Source: Mucilaginibacter sp.
GTDB lineage: Bacteria; Bacteroidota; Bacteroidia; Sphingobacteriales; Sphingobacteriaceae
Direction: 5' to 3'
Length of the DNA stretch: 41,378 bases
NCBI GenBank assembly: GCA_028288285.1
Contig: JAQBNZ010000158.1
Coordinates: forward strand, 1-41,378
How positions within the stretch are numbered: position 1 is the first letter of the stretch; every line of letters starts with the position of its first letter. Shown piece by piece: positions 1 through 8,063 of the stretch. The notes under the pieces are model-generated. The model was not told the DNA's origin, made no database searches, and saw only the letters and a program-made list of their open reading frames with translations. The position numbers and the translations under genes are program-made.

Positions 1-2
1 AG

Positions 3-584
3 ATTGAAACTACTACATCTGATTACGATAAAGAAAAACTTCAGGAACGTTTAGCCAAATTATCTGGCGGTGTTGCGGTACTTTACATTGGTGCAGCTTC
101 TGAAGTTGAAATGAAAGAAAAGAAAGACCGTGTTGACGATGCTTTACATGCAACCCGTGCGGCTGTTGAAGAAGGTATTGTTGCTGGTGGTGGCGTTGCC
201 TTCATCCGTGCGGTAGCTGCTTTAACAGATCTTAAAGGTGCTAACGAAGATGAAAACACTGGTATCCAGATCATCCGTCGTGCTATTGAAGAACCTTTAC
301 GTCAAATTTGCGATAACGCAGGTATTGAAGGTTCAATAGTTGTGCAAAAAGTTAAAGAAGGAACCGGCGATTTTGGTTACAACGCACGTACCGATAAATA
401 TGAAAACCTTATTGGTGCTGGTGTTATCGATCCAACTAAAGTAGGTCGTGTAGCATTAGAGAACGCAGCCTCAATCGCAGCAATGTTGTTAACTACCGAA
501 TGTGTGTTAGCAGACGAGCCTGATGATGATAAAGGCGGCATGCCACCAATGGGTGGCGGCGGCGGCATGGGCGGTATGATGTAA
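3..584 (+). CDS. groEL: Chaperonin GroEL, C-terminal part (5' end outside window)
   Basis: The reading frame is open from base 3, with no start in the window, and gives the last 193 residues of the 60-kDa chaperonin. It begins at [20 protein letters not shown], continues through the equatorial-domain segment [11 protein letters not shown] and ends in the Gly-Met-rich tail ([10 protein letters not shown]) typical of GroEL. In the cell it forms the double-ring ATP-driven folding chamber with GroES in the cytosol. The first ATG in the window (111) is an internal Met codon, not a start. A strong hairpin terminator follows directly, so this is the last gene of its operon (groES is expected upstream, outside the window). 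The residues seen match the conserved family pattern, with no sign of decay. Confidence 0.98.
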   Translation: METTTSDYDKEKLQERLAKLSGGVAVLYIGAASEVEMKEKKDRVDDALHATRAAVEEGIVAGGGVAFIRAVAALTDLKGANEDENTGIQIIRRAIEEPLRQICDNAGIEGSIVVQKVKEGTGDFGYNARTDKYENLIGAGVIDPTKVGRVALENAASIAAMLLTTECVLADEPDDDKGGMPPMGGGGGMGGMM

Positions 585-616
585 TAATCAGTACAGACTC
601 ACGTCAATATATAAAC

Positions 617-655
617 AAACCCTCTGTATATAAAAGTGTACAGAGGGTTTTGTTT
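617..655 (+). terminator. Rho-independent terminator of groEL
   Basis: A perfect 12-bp stem (617-628 pairs with 639-650, core CCCTCTGTA/TACAGAGGG) with a 10-nt loop is followed by TGTTTTT. It sits 32 bp after the groEL stop codon. Confidence 0.93.
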
Positions 656-914
656 TTAAAATCCTTTTTGCTTACAACCAACAGTCTTTTAATAAGTTTA
701 ACAATCATTTAACACAAACTAAAATCTGTCTGGATGATTTGCCTAATTGCAATAACATTACGTTAACTATTAGTATTGGGCATAGCGTTTGCGTAATCAC
801 CGGCATGAAACATATTAGAAATAAAAAGGCACAATTACACAGCCGCCTGGTAGACTGGTTGTTGTTTAAAGGCCCAGAGTTGTTTGTAACCTTATATAGT
901 TAATAAAAAGTTCT

Positions 915-922
915 TAATTTTG
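915..922 (+). promoter_or_regulatory. Bacteroidota -7 box (TAATTTTG) before the MscS gene
   Basis: TAATTTTG is a perfect match to the Bacteroidota -7 consensus TAnnTTTG and ends 8 nt before the ATG, implying a leader of only a few nucleotides. No good -33 TTG at normal spacing is visible. The stretch 661-914 holds no gene that I can support. Confidence 0.4.
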
Positions 923-930
923 GTTCGTTT

Positions 931-1716
931 ATGGAACCAAAAGATTTTTACGATAAATTTCACCTTTGGGTGGTCAATGATGGGCCACGATACCTTTTAG
1001 GACTTATACTATTTTTTGTTGGTATTTGGTTCATCCGGTTTTTACGCTCGCGATTACGCGACAGGATGAGCAAGCGGAATGTCCATTCATCATTACAACC
1101 CTTCTTTTTAAGTCTTACAATTACCAGTTTATATGTTCTGCTGGTTATATCGGTAATGAACATTATTGGTTTCCAACTAACCATATTTACTACCATTATT
1201 GGCGCTTTTAGTGTGGCGGCAGGTTTGGCGCTGTCCGGTACTTTCCAAAATTTTGCGGGAGGCGTTCTTATCCTTTTACTTAAACCTTTTGAAATAGATG
1301 ATACCATTATTGCCCAGGGCCAGGATGGTAAAGTAACATCTATACAAATATTTTATACCGTATTAATTACTGTAGATAACAAAACAGTAATTATTCCTAA
1401 CGGGAAACTTTTTAACGAGGTAATAGTAAATGTAACCCGCGAAGGTAAGCGCCGCCTTGATTTTGAACTGAAACTGGGTTACGCCGTAAATGTTGACCAG
1501 GTAAAAGAAGTAATTAACAAATCTATTATTACAACCCCCAATATTTTAAAAGTGCCCGCTACCCGTGTAGGCGTAATAGCATTAGAACTGGATGGCATCC
1601 GTTTTACAGTAAATGTATGGGTAGAGCCCAATAATTTCCTGATAGCAAAAATAGATTTACAGGAAAAAATAATTAAAGATCTGTACGCCGCGGGAATAAA
1701 ACTGCCAGGAACTTAA
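931..1716 (+). CDS. Small-conductance mechanosensitive channel (MscS family)
   Basis: A 261-residue inner-membrane protein with three hydrophobic segments (about 18-39, 57-80 and 82-115) followed by a soluble beta/alpha region. The third segment, with AAGLALSGTFQNFAGG, is the Gly/Ala-patterned pore helix of MscS. After it come KPFEIDDTI and the middle beta domain (VDNKTVIIPNGKL), which are family hallmarks. The length is close to E. coli MscS (286 aa). Its known role is to release solutes when membrane tension rises during hypo-osmotic shock. It is probably monocistronic: the groEL terminator lies upstream and 115 bp separate it from the next gene. I see no extra sensor domains. Confidence 0.93.
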   Translation: MEPKDFYDKFHLWVVNDGPRYLLGLILFFVGIWFIRFLRSRLRDRMSKRNVHSSLQPFFLSLTITSLYVLLVISVMNIIGFQLTIFTTIIGAFSVAAGLALSGTFQNFAGGVLILLLKPFEIDDTIIAQGQDGKVTSIQIFYTVLITVDNKTVIIPNGKLFNEVIVNVTREGKRRLDFELKLGYAVNVDQVKEVINKSIITTPNILKVPATRVGVIALELDGIRFTVNVWVEPNNFLIAKIDLQEKIIKDLYAAGIKLPGT

Positions 1717-1831
1717 TATTCAGAGTCAGAAAGCAAAGCTGATTTTATGCTATGCCCTGCTTCTTAATCTTTGGCCTCATGAACCCAAATCATATTGCTT
1801 TTATATCTAATACTATCCGTAATTTTACCCC

Positions 1832-3259
1832 ATGCAACGAGAGCAAATTTCTGTGTTTGATATGTTTAAGATAGGCATTGGCCCATCCAGCTCGCATACG
1901 CTTGGCCCGTGGCGGGCGGCACAGCAATTTGTGCAACTGTTACAGCATAAACAGGTGCTGGAAATGGTTGTTGAAGTAAAAATATTGCTTTATGGTTCGC
2001 TTGCAAAAACAGGAAAGGGTCACGGAACAGATATAGCCATACTGCTTGGCCTAAGCGGTGATGATCCGGTTACTTTTGAAGTAGACCAGATAAATACCAA
2101 AATTGCCCAGATCAATACCGACCATAAGTTACTTTTAGGCGGCAAGCAGCAAATTAGTTTTTTTGCTGATGATGATATGCTGTTCTTGTTTACCGAGAGC
2201 CTGCCTTTTCATCCTAATGCGGTAACTTTCCAGGCGTTTTTAAATAACGGTACGGCTGTTTCGGGCACGTTCTATTCAATAGGCGGTGGTTTTGTTGTAA
2301 AAGAAGGCGAACAAACCCAGCATAAAACAGAAGTTGACCTGCCATTCCCCATTAATACCGCCGGCGACCTGCTGCATTGGTGTATTAAAACCGGCCTCAA
2401 AATATCTGAAGTGGTAATGGAGAACGAATTAGCCTGGCGTTCTGAACAGCAAACCCGGGAAGATGTGTTAAATATCTTTAAAGTTATGCGAGAGTGCATG
2501 TATCGTGGCTGCCATACAGCAGGATATTTACCCGGCGGACTTAACGTAGCCCGTCGCGCATCGGCACTAAATAAAAGATTAATAAAAGAGCATACCTATA
2601 GCAACTATAACGAATGGGTGATGGCCATGCGCCAAACCGGCAACAGCTTCCAAAATATTTTAGACTGGGTGAGCTGTTTCGCACTGGCAGTTAATGAAGA
2701 GAATGCCTCTTTTGGCAGGGTAGTAACCGCGCCAACCAATGGTGCAGCAGGAGTTATCCCGGCAGTATTGCAATACTTCATTAGCTTTTGTGATGGTTTT
2801 GATGACCAAAAGATCATCCAGTTCCTGTTCACAGCATCAGAGGTGGGGAGTATATTTAAAAAAGGGGCTACCATATCGGCAGCTATGGGCGGCTGCCAGG
2901 CAGAAATAGGTGTATCGTCAGCAATGGCTGCGGCTGCGCTTACCGAAGTTTTGGGTGGCAACCAGCGCCAGGTGCTTATGGCTGCAGAAATTGCAATGGA
3001 GCACCACTTAGGCATGACCTGCGACCCTATTGGCGGATTAGTACAGGTGCCCTGTATTGAACGTAATACCATGGGTGCTATTAAAGCTATTACAGCAAGC
3101 CAGCTGGCCCTGCAAAGCAACCCTGATAAAGCCAAAGTAAGCCTTGATGCCGTAGTAAAAACCATGTGGCAAACCGCTCAGGACATGAACTCCAAATACA
3201 AAGAAACATCAGATGGCGGTTTAGCTATCAATATCCCTATCAGCTTGCCTGAGTGTTAA
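1832..3259 (+). CDS. sdaA: L-serine ammonia-lyase, one-chain iron-sulfur type
   Basis: A 475-residue cytosolic enzyme that converts L-serine to pyruvate and ammonia with a [4Fe-4S] cluster. The N-terminal domain carries GPSSSHT at residues 17-23. The catalytic alpha domain has [15 protein letters not shown] and [16 protein letters not shown]. Three cysteines, C355, C397 (MTCDPIGG) and C408 (VPCIERN), have spacings of 42 and 11 residues, the spacing known for the cluster ligands of SdaA-type dehydratases. The beta and alpha domains are fused in one chain, unlike the two-subunit Firmicutes form. The start ATG is preceded by TAATTTTA, one mismatch from the -7 box. No linked serine transporter is present. 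Confidence 0.96.
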   Translation: MQREQISVFDMFKIGIGPSSSHTLGPWRAAQQFVQLLQHKQVLEMVVEVKILLYGSLAKTGKGHGTDIAILLGLSGDDPVTFEVDQINTKIAQINTDHKLLLGGKQQISFFADDDMLFLFTESLPFHPNAVTFQAFLNNGTAVSGTFYSIGGGFVVKEGEQTQHKTEVDLPFPINTAGDLLHWCIKTGLKISEVVMENELAWRSEQQTREDVLNIFKVMRECMYRGCHTAGYLPGGLNVARRASALNKRLIKEHTYSNYNEWVMAMRQTGNSFQNILDWVSCFALAVNEENASFGRVVTAPTNGAAGVIPAVLQYFISFCDGFDDQKIIQFLFTASEVGSIFKKGATISAAMGGCQAEIGVSSAMAAAALTEVLGGNQRQVLMAAEIAMEHHLGMTCDPIGGLVQVPCIERNTMGAIKAITASQLALQSNPDKAKVSLDAVVKTMWQTAQDMNSKYKETSDGGLAINIPISLPEC

Positions 3260-3401
3260 GGTTTTTTGCTTTTCTCTTAATGTGATAAGGTATATGTTAA
3301 TGAACAGCATGCAATGAATTCTGCATGAGTCATAACAGCTATTTTACAAACTTGTTCCATAAATTACCGTTAAATTTAGCTATTCATTAAACTAAACGCT
3401 T

Positions 3402-4550
3402 ATGACAACTGGTAATAAAAATAATCGCCGTAATTTTATCAGGCAAACCGCTAAAGGAGGTTTGGCCGCTTTATCATTAACCACTTTAGGCGGCAGTGCC
3501 GTGGCCTTTTCTGAAGTAACAGGTAAGGTATCGGCGCGCATTAAGCCCGATCATGTAGTGCGTTCCGTTCCTGAAAACATGGTATTTGGCTATTATGGTG
3601 CCGATGTACCAGCAGTAGCAAGGGTAAAAGATGGTGATATTGTTGAGATACAAACTATTAATACTACCGGTATAAGCAAGAGCGACCCTGAAGCTTTTTT
3701 TAAGCGGAATAATTTTCCGTTGGATACCGAGCACGCGCAGGACGTGATCAATATAATAAAGAATGTAAAGCCTGATCCCGGAGGCTTGCGGGGGCATATG
3801 TTAACCGGCCCTGTGTTTATTGAAGGTGCCGAACCGGGTGATATGATGGAAATTAGGGTGCTGGATATTCTTATCCGTAGCGAATATGGCGTAAACAGCG
3901 TTTGGCCGCATGGCGGTGGTTTACCAGATGCGGTAACACAGGCCGAAACTTTTGTATATAAATACAATAACAAAAAAACAATTGCCACCTGCGATACCAT
4001 TGCCGGTGTAGATATCCCTATTAAACCTTTCTTTGGCGTTATGGCGCTTTCGCCGCCTGCCGAATTGGGCAGGGTAAGCTCTATTCCGCCGGGCTTTTAT
4101 GGTGGCAATTTTGATATAAGATACCTCACTAAAGGCAGCACATTGTATTTGCCGGTATCAGTAGCTGGAGGAATGTTTACCACCGGTGATTGCCATGTAG
4201 CCGAAGGTAACGGCGAGGTAAGTGGTGTATCTATAGAGGCATCCTTAACGCTTATTGCCAAATTTATAGTGCATAAAGGCAAAGCCCCCAAAATGGCACG
4301 TGCCGAAACGCCCACTCATTTTATAGCCATTGGAGTTGATCCCGATCTGCGGGAGGCCATGAAGAACGCTATTACAGAGGCAACCGGCTTTATTAAAGAT
4401 GAACTGGGCTACACTTTTAACCAGGCCTTATCTATTTGCAGTGTAGGTGTCGATTTTGAGGTGAGCCAGGTAGTGAATCGTACGGTGGGTGTACATGCCA
4501 TGATCCCTAAATCGATATTTACCGGTAAAAAGTTTAAGTATTGGGCGTAG
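3402..4550 (+). CDS. Acetamidase/formamidase family protein with Tat signal
   Basis: A 382-residue protein of the FmdA/AmdA family, which hydrolyses the amide bond of formamide, acetamide or related small amides. The N-terminus (NRRNFIRQ, then the hydrophobic stretch GGLAALSLTTLGGSAVAF) reads as a twin-arginine export signal, so the enzyme is probably folded in the cytosol and exported to the periplasm. Family features include GLRGHMLTGPVFIEGAEPGD near residue 130, NSVWPHGGGLPD, and a GGNFDIRYLTKG...LPV segment followed by GMFTTGDCHVAEGNGEVSG. Most characterised relatives are cytosolic, so the export signal is notable and substrate identity is unknown. It stands alone between serine ammonia-lyase and an intergenic repeat. 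Confidence 0.85.
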   Translation: MTTGNKNNRRNFIRQTAKGGLAALSLTTLGGSAVAFSEVTGKVSARIKPDHVVRSVPENMVFGYYGADVPAVARVKDGDIVEIQTINTTGISKSDPEAFFKRNNFPLDTEHAQDVINIIKNVKPDPGGLRGHMLTGPVFIEGAEPGDMMEIRVLDILIRSEYGVNSVWPHGGGLPDAVTQAETFVYKYNNKKTIATCDTIAGVDIPIKPFFGVMALSPPAELGRVSSIPPGFYGGNFDIRYLTKGSTLYLPVSVAGGMFTTGDCHVAEGNGEVSGVSIEASLTLIAKFIVHKGKAPKMARAETPTHFIAIGVDPDLREAMKNAITEATGFIKDELGYTFNQALSICSVGVDFEVSQVVNRTVGVHAMIPKSIFTGKKFKYWA

Positions 4551-4574
4551 AGAGATTTAATTCCAACCAACGTT

Positions 4575-4812
4575 TATAAAAACCATGTCATTGAGGGGTA
4601 CAGCGACGCGGACAACCGACCGAAGGGAGCTCGTTAATTCTATTAAGAAAGATAAACTCAATAATAATCTCGTCGCATACTAAGCTGTAATGCATTGGCT
4701 AAGAGATTGCTGCGCTTCGTTAGCAATGGCATGAAATAAAATACCTTGTCATGGGTAACAGCAGTGAAGCATCTATCGGCGGGTAGATCCTTCGTTCCTC
4801 AGGATGACAAAG
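4575..4812. repeat. Intergenic repeat-like sequence with small hairpins
   Basis: The gap between two convergent genes shows the style of dispersed intergenic repeats seen in Sphingobacteriaceae: CATGTCATTGAGGGG at 4583, a hairpin TTGCT/AGCAA near 4706-4729, ATCTA/TAGAT arms near 4770-4790 and CCTCAGGATGACAAAG at 4796. Similar wording recurs at 41126-41265. No coding capacity is supported. Confidence 0.45.
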
Positions 4813-4822
4813 TTTATTTTAT

Positions 4823-5452
4823 TTACTTCAACCCCTTCACTATCACTGGCAACAACTCTTGTACCCATAAACCATACATTTTTGCAGATGGATGCAAGCC
4901 ATCCTCCGCATTTAAAGATAAATCAATGGCGGCTTGTTTGGATATGAGGGTAATATCTACATAAGCTACACCGGCCTTTTGGGTTTCCTGTTTGTTAATG
5001 GCGTTAAACTGGTTTATTTCCTGTGCTATTTGGCTGCGGTCGCGGCCATTGGCATAAGGGGTAACGCCCCAGTCGGGGATAGAGAGCACAAACACACGGT
5101 TTTTATTACCGTTTGCGTGGGCTATGGCAGTGTTTAGCAGTTGGATAAATTCGGTACGGTAAGTTTCCTGATTATAGCTGCGGTATTGGTTGTTTACGCC
5201 AATAAGCAGGGTTACCATGTCATATTTCTTATCTTTTTTATCGCTGTTGCTAATGGCGTTAATGAGTTCTTTGGTGGTCCAGCCGGTGGTGGCAATAATG
5301 TCGGGTTGACTAATCGGGTGATTTGCCTTGGTTAATTCTGCCGCTAATTGATATGGGAAAGACCCTTCCGCCGATATAGATTCGCCTATGGTATAACTAT
5401 CGCCAAGGGCAAGGTAAGTGTAAGGTGATTTATTGGTTTGGGTTAAATCCAT
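4823..5452 (-). CDS. SGNH/GDSL-family hydrolase, N-terminus uncertain (apparent frameshift in signal peptide)
   Basis: At least 209 residues of an SGNH hydrolase (esterase/lysophospholipase or acetyl-esterase type). Block I is GDSYTIG at residues 17-23 with the nucleophilic Ser19, block III is GVNNQ, and block V is DGLHPS with the catalytic Asp and His. Starting at ATG 5452 the protein would be cytosolic. However, the same frame stays open upstream and encodes a hydrophobic leader (LLVTLIITVALVTADG) without a start codon. An ATG at 5519, overlapping the lipB stop and preceded by GGAG, lies one base out of frame; removing one A from the 4-base run at 5510-5513 would join them into a normal Sec signal peptide. 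The native protein is probably exported. Substrate unknown. Confidence 0.85.
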   Translation of the reverse strand: MDLTQTNKSPYTYLALGDSYTIGESISAEGSFPYQLAAELTKANHPISQPDIIATTGWTTKELINAISNSDKKDKKYDMVTLLIGVNNQYRSYNQETYRTEFIQLLNTAIAHANGNKNRVFVLSIPDWGVTPYANGRDRSQIAQEINQFNAINKQETQKAGVAYVDITLISKQAAIDLSLNAEDGLHPSAKMYGLWVQELLPVIVKGLK

Positions 5453-5511
5453 ATTATAATTGCCATCGGCGGTAACAAGTGCGACTGTTATTATAAGCGT
5501 TACCAGTAATT

Positions 5512-6246
5512 TTATCCATCTATCTCCATGCCAAAAAGTACAGAAATGTGGCGTGTAAGGATTTGTTTAACTTCGTTGATATCTACCTCACGACCCAGTT
5601 CCTGCTGCATAGAGGTTACCGCTTTATCATCTATCCCGCAGGGAACAATATTTTTAAAATAATCCAGATTGGTATTTACATTAAATGCAAGCCCATGCAT
5701 AGTTACCCAACGACTGCAGCGAACACCCATAGCGCATATTTTACGGGCTTTTTCATTGTCGGCATCAAACCAAACCCCGGTATAGCCGGGATAACGGCCT
5801 GCTTTTAAACCGTAATCTGCCAGGGTTAAAATAATAGCTTCTTCAAGCGTGCGCAGATACAGGTGTATATCAGTAAAAAAATTATCAAGATCAAGTATTG
5901 GGTAACTTACAATTTGCCCCGGCCCATGGTAGGTAATATCTCCACCACGATTAATGGTGTAGTACACGGCTTTTTTCTTTTTCAGCCCGGCTTCATCTAA
6001 AAGTAAATGTTCGGGCTTGCCACTTTTGCCTAAAGTGTAAACATGCGGATGCTCACAAAAAATAAGGTAATTGAGGGTAAGTATTTCTTCTGCGGGATGA
6101 TCTGTGTCGGCTAAAACAGCTACCTGGCGGTTACGTATCTCGGTCTTCAGCTTTACAGTATCGGCAAAAATAGCTTCCTGCCTGTCCCAGGCTTCTTTAT
6201 AATCTTTTAAACCCCAATCTTGTAAAATAACCCGTTTATTTTTCAT
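5512..6246 (-). CDS. lipB: Octanoyl-[acyl-carrier-protein]:protein N-octanoyltransferase LipB
   Basis: 244 residues. LipB moves octanoate from acyl carrier protein to lipoyl domains, the first step of lipoate biosynthesis. The signature RGGDITYHGPG is at residues 100-110. The catalytic pair is K169 (in ARKICAMGVR) and C203 (in NIVPCGI), 34 residues apart as in E. coli LipB (K135/C169). It lies 2 bp downstream of a 4'-phosphopantetheinyl transferase gene, so the two are co-transcribed. The link makes sense, because the transferase makes holo-ACP, the octanoyl donor. Its stop overlaps a candidate start for the downstream hydrolase, suggesting a three-gene minus-strand operon. Confidence 0.96.
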   Translation of the reverse strand: MKNKRVILQDWGLKDYKEAWDRQEAIFADTVKLKTEIRNRQVAVLADTDHPAEEILTLNYLIFCEHPHVYTLGKSGKPEHLLLDEAGLKKKKAVYYTINRGGDITYHGPGQIVSYPILDLDNFFTDIHLYLRTLEEAIILTLADYGLKAGRYPGYTGVWFDADNEKARKICAMGVRCSRWVTMHGLAFNVNTNLDYFKNIVPCGIDDKAVTSMQQELGREVDINEVKQILTRHISVLFGMEIDG

Positions 6247-6248
6247 TG

Positions 6249-6893
6249 TTATGCCTTCACGTATCCTATCATGTAATCTTCATACTTCAGGTAGTTTACC
6301 TGGTAGCTAAAGTTTATGGTGTCCTTATCCAGTGTAGCTTGTACTGTACCCTGGCCTTGCGGCTGGTAACAAAAAGGCTGCAAAAATATATTATTAACAA
6401 ATGAAACCTCTTTTTGTCCGTAGCATTTGTAAACCGCTTCCTTGGCGCACCAGCAAACATAAAGGTGGTCAATTTTCTGCTGCTGATCTATAAAGGCCAA
6501 TTCTTCGGGACGCATAAATTTGCCGGCAATACGCTCTACCTTTTGCTTTACCTGCTCAATATCAATACCTACATGGCTGCTCTTGCTTATCATAACGGCT
6601 GCATAATCAAACGAGTGACTAAGCGATATGTGGTAAGGCAGACTAACCAAATAAGGCTTGCCATGTGCATCAACCTCGCAGTCAATATATTCTTCGGTAC
6701 GCAGCATTTTACGTAGCAGTACGCGTGTACCCAGCCAGTGCAGGTAACGTTTGCTTTTGCTTAGCTGTTTGGTAAAAGCCTTTTCGGTATCGTTTAATTT
6801 AAGCTGTTGGTACAGCTCATCCGCAGTCTCTTCTATCTTCCACAGCGCAAACTCTGTATCATCATCCACCTGTTGTCGGTACGCTATTGCCAT
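6249..6893 (-). CDS. 4'-phosphopantetheinyl transferase (Sfp/AcpS superfamily)
   Basis: 214 residues. The family transfers phosphopantetheine from CoA to a serine of carrier proteins. The Mg-binding motif GIDIE is at residues 109-113 and WCAKEAVYK at 148-156, the two signatures of the superfamily; the HISLSHS segment (88-94) is the conserved CoA-binding stretch. Size and two-half layout fit the Sfp-like, monomeric type rather than the 120-residue AcpS type, but it may serve fatty-acid ACP here since its partner gene is lipB. First gene of the minus-strand operon; a plausible promoter is at 6919-6951. Confidence 0.92.
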   Translation of the reverse strand: MAIAYRQQVDDDTEFALWKIEETADELYQQLKLNDTEKAFTKQLSKSKRYLHWLGTRVLLRKMLRTEEYIDCEVDAHGKPYLVSLPYHISLSHSFDYAAVMISKSSHVGIDIEQVKQKVERIAGKFMRPEELAFIDQQQKIDHLYVCWCAKEAVYKCYGQKEVSFVNNIFLQPFCYQPQGQGTVQATLDKDTINFSYQVNYLKYEDYMIGYVKA

Positions 6894-6918
6894 GACGGTA
6901 AAATTGCAAAAAGGTTCA

Positions 6919-6951
6919 CAAAGTAATATCAGATAAATATAATATTAACAA
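6919..6951 (-). promoter_or_regulatory. Candidate promoter of the PPTase-lipB operon
   Basis: Read on the minus strand, TTG (6949-6951), a 22-bp spacer and TTACTTTG (6919-6926) give a -33/-7 pair with one mismatch to TAnnTTTG, 25 bp before the ATG. Confidence 0.4.
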
Positions 6952-7145
6952 GTTGTTTTTTATTGTAGCACTTTAATGGAAAGTTACGTTTATAAGTATA
7001 ATAATTAATAATGAAAGTTGTTCTATAGATTATTGGACTCACGCCGACATGCTACGCAAGCGCATGTAGTGCCGCAGGGCGGGTTAGCGGTAAGGAGATA
7101 AGTAAGCAACAACGTTAATACTAACCCTGCATCACAATAATGCCC

Positions 7146-7258
7146 ATGAAAAAATATATATAGCCGCTGCCATTTTAATAGCCGTTGCACTAACAGAAAG
7201 CTGTATGAAACAACGAATAGCCGAAAAGGAGTCTGGAGCAAAAAACATTAAGGCTTAA
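7146..7258 (+). pseudogene. Small lipoprotein gene with a frameshift in a homopolymer
   Basis: ATG at 7146 followed by a run of six A (7149-7154) reaches a stop after six codons. Adding one A to the run (or removing two bases from the adjacent TA repeat) gives a 37-38-residue peptide. It would start MKKIYIAAAILIAVALTESC, a lipoprotein signal with a cysteine at the lipobox, and end at the TAA at 7256. A strong terminator follows at 7338. Either the gene is inactive, it is phase-variable, or the assembly has a homopolymer error. The rest of 6952-7145 shows only a small hairpin (ACATGC/GCATGT) and no supported gene. Confidence 0.5.
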
Positions 7259-7337
7259 AAAGCCTGTAAGAAACATCCAAAAACGGTGAGAATGTGAATG
7301 GATGGTTAACCGCCCTTAATCAGGTGGTTTAATTTGG

Positions 7338-7369
7338 ACCGCCCGAATGTAATTTCGGGCGGTTTTTTT
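7338..7369 (+). terminator. Rho-independent terminator
   Basis: A perfect 10-bp stem ACCGCCCGAA/TTCGGGCGGT (7338-7347 with 7354-7363), a 6-nt loop and a T-run. It closes the small lipoprotein unit upstream of dcd. Confidence 0.9.
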
Positions 7370-7456
7370 ATACAGTTTTTGTTAACCGTTGTTTACAACA
7401 TGGTATTGGCAGTTAGGTTAATTAATGATAATTTAGCCCTCCCATTTAAACAGGCT

Positions 7457-7993
7457 ATGATATTATCAGACAAACGCATTCTTGAAGAGATAGATAAAGG
7501 CACTATTATTATTGAGCCTTTTAAACGCGAATGCCTGGGTACAAACTCATATGATGTGCATTTGAGCAAGCACCTGGCCACCTATAAAGACCGTGTGCTG
7601 GATGCCAAACTTCATAACGAGATTATTGGCTTTGAAATACCAAAAGAAGGGTTTGTGCTGCAGCCTAACACCCTGTATTTGGGCGTAACTGTTGAGTATA
7701 CCGAAACCCATAAGCACGTGCCTTTTTTGGAAGGGAAATCAAGTACCGGCCGTTTGGGGATTGACATACATGCTACAGCAGGCAAAGGCGATGTAGGCTT
7801 TTGTAACACCTGGACGCTTGAAATATCATGCGCGCAGCCTGTGAGGATTTATGCCGGCATGCCTATTGGTCAGCTCATATATTTTGCTGTTGAAGGCGAG
7901 ATAGAAATCCTTTACAATACTAAAAACAATGCTAAGTATAATAATAAAACCACACGCCCCGTTGAGAGCATGATGTGGAAGAACAAATTCTAA
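7457..7993 (+). CDS. dcd: dCTP deaminase
   Basis: 178 residues starting MILSDKRILEEI, the usual Dcd N-terminus; the longer upstream frame begins inside a terminator and was not used. The enzyme deaminates dCTP to dUTP, feeding thymidylate synthesis. The active-site region shows EGKSSTGRLGIDIHATAG followed by GDVGF and TLEIS; the Glu of TLE is the family's general base. The C-terminus (MMWKNKF) resembles the flexible tail that closes over the triphosphate. The family is trimeric and cytosolic. I cannot tell from the sequence alone whether it is the mono- or bifunctional (deaminase/dUTPase) type. Confidence 0.95.
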   Translation: MILSDKRILEEIDKGTIIIEPFKRECLGTNSYDVHLSKHLATYKDRVLDAKLHNEIIGFEIPKEGFVLQPNTLYLGVTVEYTETHKHVPFLEGKSSTGRLGIDIHATAGKGDVGFCNTWTLEISCAQPVRIYAGMPIGQLIYFAVEGEIEILYNTKNNAKYNNKTTRPVESMMWKNKF

Positions 7994-8047
7994 AGATTAG
8001 CCGTTGTATGTATAAGGAATGCAGGCAATTAACGTTGTAATACTGCA

Positions 8048-8055
8048 TACCTTTG
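8048..8055 (+). promoter_or_regulatory. -7 box (TACCTTTG) before the MG2/TonB-plug gene
   Basis: TACCTTTG is a perfect TAnnTTTG match ending 8 nt before the ATG at 8064, the same spacing as before the MscS gene. No convincing -33 element. Confidence 0.4.
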
Positions 8056-8063
8056 CATCAATT

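Noticed and set aside
7023..7241. 72-residue minus-strand frame
   Set aside because: Lies opposite the lipoprotein-like signal sequence and has no protein-like pattern.
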